The notes under the pieces are model-generated. The model searched no databases. It was given only the letters and a program-made list of their open reading frames with translations, and had not been told where the DNA came from. Of a stretch of 64,000 nt of DNA, positions 1-12,293 are shown piece by piece. Made by a program: the position numbers and the translations under genes. Numbering within the stretch: position 1 is the first letter of the stretch; the number at the start of each line of letters is the position of its first letter. Source of the stretch: Acanthornis magna (Eukaryota > Chordata > Aves > Passeriformes > Acanthizidae); assembly GCA_036785705.1 (NCBI GenBank), contig JAWUZG010000136.1:2294001-2358000 (forward strand), in the 5' to 3' direction.

Positions 1-550
1 TAGAGGTTCTTTCCAATCAGTATATAAATAATACTCAATCTACATCAGGCTCTGCAGCTCTGAGTTCAAGATGGAAGCTTTCTGAGTTAATGCAAGTCCC
101 CAAAGCTGCACATTTCAGGGCTGTGCACCAACCTCAGCTCATATTCTGGGAGCAGAACAGGGCTGTCCTCATTGGAGCAGGAATATTATTTCAGGAACAA
201 CATTATGCTGACAGGAGTGCTGCCTTTCTACATCAGGAGATATTTTGTTTGTAGTTAAACTGAGTGTCTCCGTAGAACACCAATGGAAGAAGGTTTTAAA
301 ACAAGTGACATTTCGGTCCACACTGAAAGCAGCAATTCCAGTTCACAAAGACTGTAAAGCGCTACACTTGTAAAATAAACTAGAATTTTGAGGCAGGAGC
401 AAATTTTATGCAACTTTAAACTCATTTTGGATGCTACTGATGTAAATTTCATTGAGGAGCTGTTGAATTGCTACACGTAGTAAAGAGTTTGAACTGGTTT
501 ATATCAGTATTTCTCTTTGAGATCCTAATAATTATTTTCAAAACAAAATT
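1..550. other. unique non-coding sequence
   Basis: AT-rich single-copy-looking DNA. I see no exon-like frame, RNA gene or recognisable repeat. The short open frames here have no domain or compositional sign of coding. Confidence 0.6.
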
Positions 551-763
551 AATCACAGAATCACTAAGACTGGAAAAGACCTTCAAAGTCATTGAGTCCA
601 ACCTCCAACCAACCCCCACCTTGTCAGCTGGACCAGACCACTGAGTGCCACATCCAGTTGTTCCTCGGACACTTCCAGGGGCAGTGACTCTGCCACCTCT
701 CTGGGCAACCCATGGCAATGCCTAACCACCCCTCTCATGAAGAAATTCTTCCTCATGCTCATG
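551..763 (-). mobile_element. CR1 LINE 3' end, 5'-truncated (minus strand)
   Basis: Read on the plus strand, it opens with the antisense CR1 tail (AATCACAGAATCACTAAG), followed by the GGAAAAGACC motif, then the ACACTTCCAGGGGCAGTGAC and CTCTCTGGGCAACCCATG blocks, and GAAGAAATTCTTCCTCATG. That is the order of an antisense CR1 3' UTR. Only about 210 bp of a multi-kilobase element remain, as expected from target-primed reverse transcription that stopped early. The CACTAAG...GGAAAAGACC variant points to an older CR1 subfamily than its partner at 766-951. It abuts that second, oppositely oriented copy. Confidence 0.9.
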
Positions 764-765
764 AA

Positions 766-951
766 AAACTGGAATAGTTTGCCCAGGAAGCTGAGGCTGC
801 CCCATCCCTGGAAGTGCTCGAGGTCAGGTTGGACAGGGTTCTGGACAGCCTGGGACAGTGAGAGGTGTCCCTGCCCATGGCAGGGGTTGAAACAAGATAG
901 TCTTTAAAGTCCCCTCCAGCCCAAACCATGCTGTGATGCTGTGACTTTATG
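766..951 (+). mobile_element. CR1 LINE 3' end, 5'-truncated (plus strand)
   Basis: Sense-oriented CR1 3' UTR. It contains GAATAGTTTGCCCAGGAAGC, CATCCCTGGAAGTGCTCGAG, a GGTGTCCCTGCCCATGGCAG block, CCCTCCAGCCCAAACCATG and a decayed terminal repeat (CTGTGATGCTGTGAC). It lies directly against the minus-strand copy at 551-763, so the two form an inverted pair whose 3' tails point outwards. Confidence 0.92.
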
Positions 952-3900
952 AATTTCCAGCTACCTTTTTAGATTTTCTTTATTTCAAGTAAATAAATCA
1001 AGACTTATTATGGCTCATATGTTCATTTGTGAAGGGAAATCTGTTCCTCCCAGTCATTTAGCCATTGTCATATTGTCTATTTGACATGCCAGAGACGCAG
1101 GCTTTGGGTTGACTGCACATTAAACACTGTGGAGCAGTTTCCAACTTCTGAACTTGCCATAAGCAAGAGATGCAACTTCTGTTACTGTCCCCAAAGGCTA
1201 CTATAACATCCAGAAAGATGACATGGATAAATAATGGTTTTTGCACCACATATGTTAAATTTGACATTATCCTCAGAGGAACTTACTGAATATAAAGTTT
1301 ATAAAGTCATTAGAGGCATAGCCTATCTAAATCTTTCTTTAAGACACGAAATCTCCCTGACTGACTGCGGGTGGAAACGACTTACAGGAAACTCAGCTGT
1401 TTAGCCATGATCCTCTGGATGGGTTCTCCATTTTAAATATAACAAAGACCTTAATCATGCGAATGCTCCCTTAGCTTCAGAGTAATTACTCTTACTTTTC
1501 ATGTTATGCCCAAAAGCTTAAAAGCTTAAAATCAGTCAGTCACAGTTCATCTCAGAAAGAGTAACCTTTGTGCTATGATTTACCTTGGAGACAGTTCTCA
1601 CAGAGTGTAGAATAAGGTATCATTTCTTTCTCCATTGCTGCTTGAGCAGGTAGTGGAAAAGGTAAGTATGTGGTTAACTGCTGTAGCATAATAGAATACT
1701 TCAGAATACTTTCATTTAGGACAGAAGTCAAACACAACTTTGTAAGCCATCTGTATTTCTGTAATTGGCTCCTATCAACCCCTCAGAATGTGTTTTCACA
1801 CTCCTCTAGGACTTACATCTTAGTCAGTGGCCGTGCTGACACCATTCTGCTGCAGCAAACCACGAGCATGTCCTGGAGGACAGATCCTCGGAGCTCCTTA
1901 CAGAGATCCTTATGGCACCTCATAACAATCCCCAGTACGATTCCAGGAGTGCATTGAGGTCACACACCTCCCAGAGAACGTGTGAGAAGTGCTTGTCATG
2001 CTCTTACCACACCCTGGCTTCCTCCTGAATGAAATATCTCTCTGAAATATCTCACATGAGACTCGATTTTTTCATTCTTCGATTGCTCTCCCCCACACAC
2101 AACATTACACCTGCCAGGACCCAGATTTATTGTGGAATCTCATGACAAATTTCTACAAGGGTGAGACAGATTGGTTACAGCTGGGATTAAGCTCTGCATC
2201 AGCCCTCAAAAAGAGCTGTCAGGAAAATGCAGTACAGCAACAAACTCCAGAAGTTTTGCTCCTTCCTTGACAGCTGTTTATTAATTTTATAATCAAATAG
2301 TGAGGAGCTCCGTGAGCCAATACTTGGCTAAATAGATTTTGTTTGCCAAAGAGTTCAGATTTCATTGGCAAACAGAAAAGTCAAAGCCAGCATAGACATC
2401 TGGTCAATGCTTGATAGGATCACAACTGTCCCAAAGTTAGTGCAAGAAGTGAGAAGTAGGATAAAAATAAAATTTCTCCTATAGCTATCATGTGGCATTG
2501 CAGGGTATCAGTACTCAGACGGAAATTTTCAGCTATCCCCAAAATTTTCTCCAGCAGTTCCTGCTGTACTTGGACCAATTCACAGGCATGGTTTGTATGC
2601 TTATATGTGTTAATTAACATTAATGTGGATGATAAGTCCAACCATCCCAGAGATCTCTAAAAGAATTCCTGCTGCAGAATTGGCCCTTATAATAACTTTG
2701 GAAATAATCCATAACAAGTATTCCTGCCGATGCAGGAGGCCTTTAGAGCATCCCAAACCACTTCCACATGTGCTATATACAGGAAGACTAAAACTTTCCA
2801 CTTTTGAAACTAAGAGAGATAAAAAGACTTTTCCAAGTAAAAATGTCACCTTTTCAGAAAATATTATATACACACAAATGTGGATATATCTGCTTAGACA
2901 CACCAGAGACTGCGATCCTAAATTTGGCCAAGCTTGAAGGATTCTTTTTATTAATTTCAATGGATTTCTAACCTTATGTGGCTCAGTCTGGCAGGACTTA
3001 AAACTGTTACCTTTGATGGCTGGCCTTTAAAATCAGCTTTTATATTGTAGCCTGTATGGGGCAACACCATCCATGGTACATAAAGTGCCAACGAAGAGGA
3101 GAATCAATCTAATTAAACTCCCTTGGGAATAATTTTAATCAATATTTATGAGCAAGAAGTGCATATTCCATACAAGGATGTGCAAGGGGTTTGTGTACAG
3201 CTATCTGTTGGAAGAGACCCAGAATGGGTGGAATTCACAGCATTTTGTAGAGCGCCTGCAACACATTCACAAATCAGAATACATTTGTTAGAAATGTTGG
3301 GGGAAAATGCCACTGACTGGATAGTGGAAGAAAAGACCTTGCTTATTAAATTGAAAATGAAAGAGAAAATCTCTGATGTCAAGTGTTTAAGACATGTAAC
3401 TTGCCTTGACTATGACCTGTGGTCAGTGCTGGAAACATTAGCAAAAAACTGGACAAATGTTGAACCTAATTATATATTTCCTCAGGAGGAAGGAAGGATG
3501 CTGAAGGAATGCTTTTGGGGTGAAGAAACAGCTGGTGGAGATCAAAGTTGTTAAAGTACATGAGATTTTAAAAAATCTTGCACAGTGGGCAGATGAAACA
3601 AAAATGGTTAAAAACAATCACACAAATGGGCTCTCTGAAATGATGAAAGTTCATCTTTTGTAACAGAAATGTAGACAAATCAATAAGGGAAAGCATATAC
3701 TGCGCCAGAAAAATAATGGTAAAAATCTGAAACAAGATAAAAGCACAATGAGAGATTTAGCAAAGTGACTGCTTGTCACTTCTGCAATTTGTTATCTTCC
3801 TGCTTCAGCTTCATTTCATGAAAGAAAAGGCTATTTAATGATTCAAGAAGAGGAAAGGGGCAATTGCAGAACTGTTTCATACATATGACCTGAAGTTGTA

Positions 3901-5265
3901 GGAGTGGAATAAAGTAGAGGTTGATTCTTTGAACTTCTTTCTGAATATTTTTGAATATTTTAGAGCAAGAACCTGTCAGGAGGATGGGGAGGAAGGTCTG
4001 TGAGATAATGCAAACAGTTGAACTTCCTGTGTTTATTGTAAGGCTGGAGGCAAAGGACTGAGTGCAATCAATGAGGCTGAGAAACATAAGTGTATAATTA
4101 TAATTGCTATAAATATAATTACGGGGGAAAAAAAAGATAAAACTCAACTGACTAGATCTTGGATCCAACGCAAAATGAGCAGTACATTTCTGCTGAGAGT
4201 CATTTGTTAGATGGATGTAAACAGAAGATACATGAGCAGAAGAGATTAGGTAGAAAATTATTTAGAAAAATTTGACTATGGGAAAGAAGTTGTTGGTTGT
4301 TTCTTAATTGTTCTTATGCAAATAAAAGAAAATAACGACTTCAAGTGAACTATTACAGAACAGTAGAAAATGTAAAATATTAAATTTCTATTGCTAAGCT
4401 TGAGATATTTACAAGTACAACTTCATTTAATCTTTTTGTAGTCACTCCATTTACAGCCAGTGGAAGAAGTGGACTTTTCTAGGACACAAATCCTTTCACC
4501 CTAATGAAGACAGCTAAATTAGGCCACATGAATTACACTCAAGTAGTGATTGTGTCATCCCAATGAGTACAAAGAAAATTCAAATGCCTGCCTCATCTGT
4601 AGATATCTACATTTGTAGGCACTTCAAGTTGGATAAAATTAATCTCATTCTAAGGCTTTATTTAAGGTGGCACAAGAGGGCATTGGATAAGAAAGGATTC
4701 TTAAAGTTAGATAGCCAGACCCATATTCAAGCATTGGTACAAAATTTTCAGATAATAATATCAAACATTACCAAGTCAGAAGAGTTTCTCCCTAAGATAT
4801 GGACCTCAAGAAGGAAGTAAATATTAAGAAAGTGTCAAAAAACATTCACAGAAAAAAAAATCAACCTTTCTTTGAATTTCTTATGAAGTGTGTGTTAGAT
4901 TATGTGTACAGTAAATATTAAAAAAAGAAAAAAAGAACAAGGGAAAAGTGCACTTCATCATAAACTTTTCACTTTGGTGGAAATGTTAATTTGATTGTTT
5001 ATGTTGAGACTAGCAATAATATATCAGTATCTTCAACAGGAGCTGAGGAACAGCTGAGTAATTAAAAACAAGAGCAAAAGACCAATTATTTTGGGTACTA
5101 TGGGGCTGAATGATGTCCACCGTGGAAAAACTATTTAAGATAGAACTGGATCTATGTTGATATTTTTTCTCAGTGTCCTTCCCACAGGGAGGAAAGAGAT
5201 AAACACAGCATCAGTAGACAAGTCACAGCTTCCTAACCAAAATTTTAATTTCTATGTATGTATAA

Positions 5266-5298
5266 TCTCTCTGTCTCCCTCCCTCTCTCTCTCCTCCC
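5266..5298. repeat. CT-rich (polypyrimidine) low-complexity tract
   Basis: A run of CT/CCT units lies in otherwise AT-rich DNA, for example CTCCCTCCCTCTCTCTCTCC. It is a simple sequence tract with no attached feature. Confidence 0.85.
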
Positions 5299-7689
5299 AA
5301 GATGTAAAGATAAATCTCTAAGGGAGACAAGCATCCAGCAAATCACAAAGAAATCTGGGAAAAGGCTGTGTAGCTGTCAGACTCGTGCAACCATACTTTA
5401 ATTTCTGTATTATTATATTGGGAAAAAATAGAGATATATTTAAAATCTCTCTAATGGGAAAGGTTTCTTGAGCTTGGATTCCATTAGGCATTTGATGCAA
5501 ACCAGATTTGCAGCAGAAAACCAATAGGGCAGGATTTAACACCTTGGAAATTGAAGTGTAGGAAACAAATTAACATATGCCTGCGGAGTGGTCTTCCTCT
5601 GGCAATGAGAACAATTCAGTGCTGCAGTAAGTTAGACCAGATTGTTTCTGTGAATAGAACTTTATTGCAAATGTCCTCTCTGGTTTTGTTAGTAAATAGC
5701 TTGCAATTGGTTGTGATACCCTACAACTATGTTGTGTTTATTATTCATAAGAATTTGCCAAACAAATGTGGTTTTAAGTAATTTCCAAGCTCTGAATCTC
5801 TTGCTAACTGCATCTCAGAGGCTCTACTGCAAAAACACTCTGTCACATACTGGAATTAATGGAATTTATTCTACACTGGAGTTAGGGTCAAGCCGTATTC
5901 ACCAGTCTGTGTGCATCTTATTATGTTGGTTGCTCACACATTTTTCTGAGACTTGATTAGGTGACAAATATAACAAAAAAGAAAAGAGAAACATATTATA
6001 AATAATACAGTTTGCTTTTTTTAAATTTAAAAAAATTGGATTTAACAACCTCTCAGGATTCAAGAACCTTTTTGCAAGTGGAAAGCACATGTTCAGATAT
6101 AGACAAATAACTAACAACACTTTATGAACCAGGTAAATTGGATGTTGTCCTCTCTCCTGCAATGAATTCACAAACCACGGGAAACTAGAGCCCTATTTGG
6201 CTTTGATCTGAGAAAGCATAAGATAGGTAAACTTAAAGATTTGCTGCTTCAAAAATAAAATATGCACGAGTAAAGAGATGCAAGGCGCAAGTAGAGCAAA
6301 AGGGGTGAGGACATGTTCTGTAATTTTATTTTGACTTACTACCATTATTTTGAGGATAAGGTAGATGTTGTTATGGAGCAATAAATTACATGGTCAGCCA
6401 GGAGTGAGCGTGGAAGCCAAGGAATCCAACCTGTTGATGACAGACCACCAGTTTCTTGAGAGCTGGGATCTTGACAGGTTTAGTTCTCCCAGGTGCAAAA
6501 ACTTACTTTTTCTGTGAATTTATTTGCAAAGCTTTGGTTTCCTGGGGTATGTTCACCTCTACCACAGTGAAGGTGGCGGTGAGGATGTGTCACCCATGGC
6601 GATGTCAGGTGTTGGGAAACGAAAAGGGAACAATTCTCTGCACTGTCTTTGGAATGATTTCACTTCTTCTGGAGCCACAGTCAGCACTTCATTTGTCCAG
6701 CCCACACATTTTCAGGTGTTCATCTTCCCACTTTTCTGCTGCCCATGACTTCTTTCCCTGGGAAGTGGTCAGTGTGGTGTACAGGGAAAATTAGGTGCAT
6801 AAGAACCTAAGCAGGGTTTAAAAAATTACACAGAGTTCTTTCTTTCATTGATTTCACTCTGCTAATTCACCAGGCTGAAATAATTGGGTTTTTCTCATTA
6901 TTCCTAAATCCTTTAATTAACTAGTAAATAATTTCTGGTTAATTCCAAACTATTTTACTACCATGCCCCAAAAAACTGTGACTACATGGTTTCACTCATT
7001 CCTTGATCTCTCCAAAGGCAATAAGAGTTCCAAATAGCTCAGTAGATCACAACAAGGGATTTTGTGGTAGGGAATGGTTGAACAATAAAAACTTGTGTTT
7101 ATGGAACTGACGTTATTTTATTCCCCAAAGAAATGATTCAATGTTTCAAAATGCATGGGCCATCTGATTATATTGTCTTCATCAGATCCACCCCAAAGCA
7201 AGAAAAGAAAAGCTAATGGATCATATAAAATGAAACAGTAAAGCCACGTAAATGCAAGCAACATTTCTTTCTCTTTTAAGCCATTAATGTTGAATACCAT
7301 AATGTATCAGCTCATCTTTTTGCTTCACTACATTCAGAAGCAAATCCCCTCACTTGCTTTGAATGAAAGAAAGTTACTTTGCTTTTCAGGACACTCATGG
7401 ATTATCAAATAATCTATAGAAGAATAAAATAGATTAGAGTAAAAATATATATATTAAGTTATAAATCCAGTATTTTGACCTAAATAGTGTGAACTAATTT
7501 ATAAGCAAAAATTTAAAAAGCTTTACATTCCTATAATAAGGATTTCAGAGTAGAATAGTTTATATAAATTATTTTATATTTTCTTGATGTAGTAAAATAA
7601 ATGTACTATATTTCATAACTCCAGATGTTAATGTTAATAGTTTTTCAAAAAGTGATTCCAGAAAAAGTGGGAAAAAAAAGTAGTACACT

Positions 7690-7990
7690 GTGATTTTCAT
7701 ATCAGGTTGCATTTTGTGCATGATGTATGCTTGTGCCTGCATGTGCATATTAATATGGCACTGTGTAGTGAAAGAGGCTTGATTAGCATTCTGTATTGAA
7801 TGATGATATCCCTGTTTTCAAATCCATTGAAAATCGATCTGTAAATTTTGTTTACAAGTTGTGGTTCAACTTGAAAATGAATATCTCTTATTTCAGTTTT
7901 TCCAGGAGATTAAGTGTCGTTGTAATTGTAAGCCAAGGCTGATCTTCAGAGATAAATTCTTCGTTTTCTTTTTTGTGTTCTTCGCTTTTT
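7690..7990. promoter_or_regulatory. candidate conserved non-coding element
   Basis: The stretch has non-repetitive text with homeodomain/POU-type motifs (TGCATATTAATATGG, CTTGATTAGCATTC) and CpGs kept within AT-rich DNA (AAATCGATCTG, GTGTCGTTG, TTCTTCGTTTTC). There is no coding signal. The call is inference from composition alone; alignment to other avian genomes would settle it. Confidence 0.2.
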
Positions 7991-8197
7991 GTTAGTACAA
8001 AACCCATGCTCTGTAACTGATTTTATTTTAAGAGGGGAGCCATTCATGGGACAGCTGAAGTGTGATTTACTGGATAAATTATAGACAAGATCATATCCAG
8101 CCTTCGCCAAGCAACCCCTTGCATACTTTATATTCCTTTCAGCAAATTGGATGCCTTTAGATAGTGTGAGTATCTAAATCATAAGAGAAAAGGTTTC

Positions 8198-8542
8198 TAA
8201 ACGAGCACCTTCCACGGGACACGTTCCGCTATCCCAGGCTGCGCAGAGCCCCATCCAACCTGGCCTTGGACACTTCCAGGGATCCAGGGGCAGCCACAGC
8301 TTCTCTGGGCACCTGTCCCAGGGCCTCCCCACCCTCACAGGGAAGAATTTCTTCCTCAAATCTAATCTAAACCTCCCTTCTTGTTTAAAACGATTTTCCC
8401 TTGTCCTGTCCCTCCATCCCTTGTCCCCAGTTCCTCTCCAGCTCTCCTGGAGCCCTTTAGGCACTGGAAGGAGCCCTGAGGTCTCCCTGGAGCCTTCTCT
8501 CCTCCAGGTGAACACCCCCAGCTCCCCCAGGCTGTCAGTGCT
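8198..8542 (-). mobile_element. CR1 LINE fragment, 3' UTR and upstream part (minus strand)
   Basis: A long antisense CR1 piece. In order it shows CACCTTCCACGGGACACG, CCCCATCCAACCTGGCCTTG, GACACTTCCAGGGATCCAGG, CTCTGGGCACCTGTCCC, GAAGAATTTCTTCC, CTCTCCAGCTCTCCTGGAGC and GGTCTCCCTGGAGCCTTCTC. The extreme 3' tail with the 8-bp repeat is missing or decayed. The wording is of the kind common in passerine CR1 copies. Open frames of 154 codons (minus) and 82 codons (plus) across it are by-products of its GC-rich composition; CR1 ORF2 does not reach this far 3'. Confidence 0.93.
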
Positions 8543-9039
8543 GTGTGACATCGAGATGTGTATTTGGCTCCTGGAAGCAAACAGACAATTTGGAGGAGGA
8601 CAGAGGATTATTATTGGTTGTGTTTCTCCCATTGACATGGCTCATGTGGAAAGGTTTGATGCACAATGAACATTTCTAAAGACTTCTTGTCAGTCACCTT
8701 AGGGAAGTTATTTGGTCATTTTAGGTCTAAATTCACGTGCAGAAACAGCTATCAGCTTTTTCCATGGAATGTGTTTCTCCTCTGTCTTTAGCACAGGACT
8801 GTTCTTTGTTTTGTGTTATCTTAGTGTCATTTCCTAAAGAATTCTCTGCTTACTATAAACCTGTCGAGAAGTAAAAACCCCCAAAATAATGAAAATAAAC
8901 AGATTGGTTTTGTTTGTTTTTTTTTTAATTCATGACTACCAGTGGTAGATGCATTTTACACATACATTTTAACTTGTTCAGAGATTCCAGTTTCAGTGCT
9001 CTGATGTTATATCAGTGTTCTCAGATGTTGCTGTATTGC

Positions 9040-9300
9040 AGAAGTAAGTCACACTCAGCTGAATGAACGCGAGGGAGAATATCACATGAAATAATTCCAA
9101 AGGAGAATGTTAAACTTTGCATTTTCAGGCGCGAGCAAACTGATGGTTTGATGAAATGGCATCAGTAGTACAGGAAACTCCAAGGGCCCCTTCTGCAGCC
9201 ACAGAAGGGGCTTTAAAAAGACTGCAGTAATTGCCTGCAAAGAACTGTGTGATCATTACCTGTTAACCTGAAACTTCAGTAATGTTTTATTTCACCCATG
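9040..9300. promoter_or_regulatory. candidate conserved non-coding element with a GC-rich hairpin
   Basis: CpG-containing words (GAACGCGAGG, AGGCGCGAGC) sit in AT-rich surroundings, close to the hairpin at 9183-9214. No repeat family is recognised and there is no coding frame. The regulatory role is inferred from composition only. Confidence 0.2.
9183..9214. other. perfect inverted repeat (hairpin)
   Basis: GCCCCTTCTG at 9186-9195 is the reverse complement of CAGAAGGGGC at 9202-9211, with a six-base loop CAGCCA. Two G-T pairs and one A-T pair extend the stem. It is GC-rich inside AT-rich DNA. It is too short for a typical animal pre-miRNA, and no long T run follows to suggest a Pol III terminator. 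Confidence 0.75.
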
Positions 9301-9533
9301 AGTGCTTTTTTCTCTTTCAGAGTGAGCTCTGCTATATTATCAATCTTCCCCGAAAAACACCCTCGACTTTGCTGGTGCTGTGGTATGAAACTCCACCTGC
9401 TCTCTGACCAAACATTGCCTGGCAGGTTGCTGGCACCAGCAGAGAATTGCAGCATAAAATAATCACTTATGCAATGTAATTGGAAGGATTGCCAAGAATA
9501 ATATGGGGATTTTTTTTGCTAAATCACAAGGAG

Positions 9534-9610
9534 AAAAAAAAAAATCATCTGGAGATGATTTTTAAACAAATCTACCAAAAAGAAAAAAAAATAAAAGAAA
9601 AAAAAAAAAA
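9534..9610. repeat. A-rich low-complexity tract with small palindrome
   Basis: Several A runs of 8 to 13 bases. They include an 11-bp-arm palindrome (9540-9550 against 9553-9563, core ATCATCTGGAGATGAT). No retroposon body adjoins it, so I do not call a poly(A) tail of an inserted element. Confidence 0.75.
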
Positions 9611-12238
9611 GGCACTTTAAACTGTATTACACAGTTATCCCCCACACCCTCAGATTTCGCATGGACTGATCACACAGTATAAGCAATGTGGAACTATAAG
9701 TTTGGGTTCTGGAAACATTATTGACAGGGCAGAGGGCATATAGGCAGCACAAATACAGGAAAATACACACAGGGAAGCTGGAGTTGTTACAGGAGCTCTA
9801 TTTGTCCCATTAACACTGACGGGTGTGGCAATTCTCTCCATTTTTACTGCAGGACTAATTAGCTGAAAAAAGTAACATATTTAGGCAATAACACTGCTAT
9901 TAGCTCAGGAGCTGCCCCATTTACAGGAAATGTGATTATCTCTTGCTGTATGTGCTCTCTGTATCAGAGATATAAATGCCCTTGTAGGATGCCATATAAT
10001 CATGTGCTTTTTAACCTAAGGATGACAAGCATGGGCTTTACTGTCTCTTGATAAAGGTTACAGCAGGAATGCAGATTTCTAAATAAAAATGTCCTCCAGC
10101 CCTGCCAAGTTATTGAAAATGAGTAAATAAAATCATTTTCAGTTGTCTTATTCACTAAGAGAGGAGGAAGTGTGCCTGGTCAAACAGCTTGGGAGAAAGT
10201 GTAGAGGAATTATTTGAACTTAGGTTTCATAAATAGATGAAATATTAACCCAGATTTGGGGCTGGATGGACACCCAGGATGTGTATCTTGATTGTTTGGG
10301 TTTTTTTTCAGAAAGCTTAAACCTTGACAGTCCTTTCAACCACTTTTTTATTATGGAACAGAATATCCTTGTCCTCACCAGTTCCTAGACCAAAAAATCA
10401 AGATCTGGTGACCAAAGCACTTATGGATGGTGTTTATTAGCCAGAGGCAATTCAGACACAAATGTGACTCACGGAGAAGTGGTGATGTATTTACTGCAGC
10501 TGTGCTCATCCAAATGGCAACTTCAGAAAGTCTGTGGTGACCACAAGTTGCATGCACAGAAAAAAGGCCACAAAGACATTGACCAGGCCTGAAAAAGAAA
10601 GCTGAAACTGGGGGTGAAGATGCAATCTTACCTTAAAAGTGTCATAAATAAAAGTCAGTGAAAAAAATGATTTCTATATAAGGAGGAATGGGATTGTGCT
10701 AAATTCCTGGATACAGTCTCCATTTAATGACTGAATTTCCACAATATCTTTCCATCTTGAACGCTATGCTAATCAAACATTGCAATATTTTAGACATTGC
10801 AAGGAAATTATGTTAATTAATATGGTCAGAATCCTTCTAACTGTGGGAAGCTTGTTTGTTAACATCGCCAAAAAATTCAGCCCAATGAATTTTTAATTCT
10901 TTCTTCCTGTGCTTTCACCAGTTCTTTCTCTCCTTAGCACATTCTGCAGTTTTAAACACCTGATTATGTCTTGAAAAATATGCTGAAGTTTTCATTGGCA
11001 TCTCCAAATCAAATCTGTAAGCTCCAGCTCTCTGCTGGCCCCCATCCAGTGATTTCTGTGGATGAAAGATGTGAACCATGCTTATCACAAGACCACTCTG
11101 AACAACAGGTCACAATTAAATCTTTTATTTTTTTGTACTTCCCCATTATGTTATTTGCCTTCTGCCTTTTATGTCATGCACTTTTTTTCCCCATCTATTC
11201 TTGCCTTGTATCTACTGTTTTACATACAGTTGTCTTTTTGGTTTCCTTCTTGTTCTGCTTTAATATTTCACTGCTTTCTGTCATTCTTTACCTAAGTACC
11301 TTCAATAAGTATTGAACTTATCTAGAGATATCTAATTTTAGAATACAATTAAAACCATCTCTGCTAGGTTCTGTCTTTCTAGTGAAAAGTGTTGCAGTAT
11401 TTCAATTTTCAATATATGAATACTAAAAATACATTACTAGGAAAAGCTAATAACAAAATTCAGATATGTCTAGGTAGCAGTTTGTCAATGGTATCTCTAC
11501 GATGAATTAAAGCAAAGGGAGTGGTTTTTCATGCTTTAAAAGTGACAAAGACATAATTACTCAAACTGTTGAAATATGGTTAACTAAATTTGACTTCCAT
11601 GTTGAGGACAAGAAAGATGTGAAACAACGTGAAAAGGAAGCTGAAGTAAGGTTCAAAAAGTCTTCTCTTATTGCTTTGGGCTATGAGTTCATGGGTCCTC
11701 ACAGATGGATTAGAGAGAAAAAAGAAAGAAAAAAATGTAAGAAATAAAAATAGTATAATAATAGCTATAGATTAAAATGTGGAGTAAGTGAGAAGGGACC
11801 AGCGACTTTGGTGATTGCTATAATTAGCAGAATCATGGAGATACATCTTCTTATCTCATGCCAGTCTCTTGCTGGTAGCCTGGAAGGAGATGTTCTACTA
11901 TAGGGCAGAGCAGAGCAGGAGTCAACATAAAGATTTTACTTGTTTTTTTTGCATTTTTTCCATTGACAATAAAGCGATTTGCACAAGCTGGAGGTATTTT
12001 ATAGTCTGAATTTGCATCTCTGTCACAAAACCCTGTGGTTCTAAGGTCAGAAAGAGCTTCTTGGGCTGCTGCTCTCCTACAATGTTCACATCAGTCACTG
12101 AGTATTTCTCAGGAACTGGATGGAAGAACAAAGAGAAATAATCTCATGAATATGTATTTTATAATTTATAATTCACATTTTAAAATAGAAATGGAGCCTG
12201 AACTCCATGATCTTACCATTAGAGCAGATTAAAGAGAA

Positions 12239-12262
12239 GTGTATGTATGTTGTGTGTATGTG

Positions 12263-12293
<31 letters not shown>
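12239..12293. repeat. TG/TA dinucleotide microsatellite
   Basis: A compound repeat: GTATGTATGTTGTGTG, then a short TA run, then about 11 TG units ending at 12293. It is probably length-polymorphic. Confidence 0.95.

Larger units (their letters stand above)
952..8197. other. unique AT-rich non-coding sequence
   Basis: About 7.2 kb without a recognisable gene or transposon. It holds a CT-rich tract at 5266-5298, an open frame of 143 codons at 3123-3554 that I do not accept as a gene, and a CpG-retaining candidate regulatory stretch near 7690-7990. The rest is ordinary AT-rich sequence with short homopolymer runs. Confidence 0.6.

Noticed and set aside
8174..8638. 154-codon minus-strand open frame
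   Set aside because: It covers an antisense CR1 copy. The frame is a composition artefact of the UTR, not CR1 ORF2.
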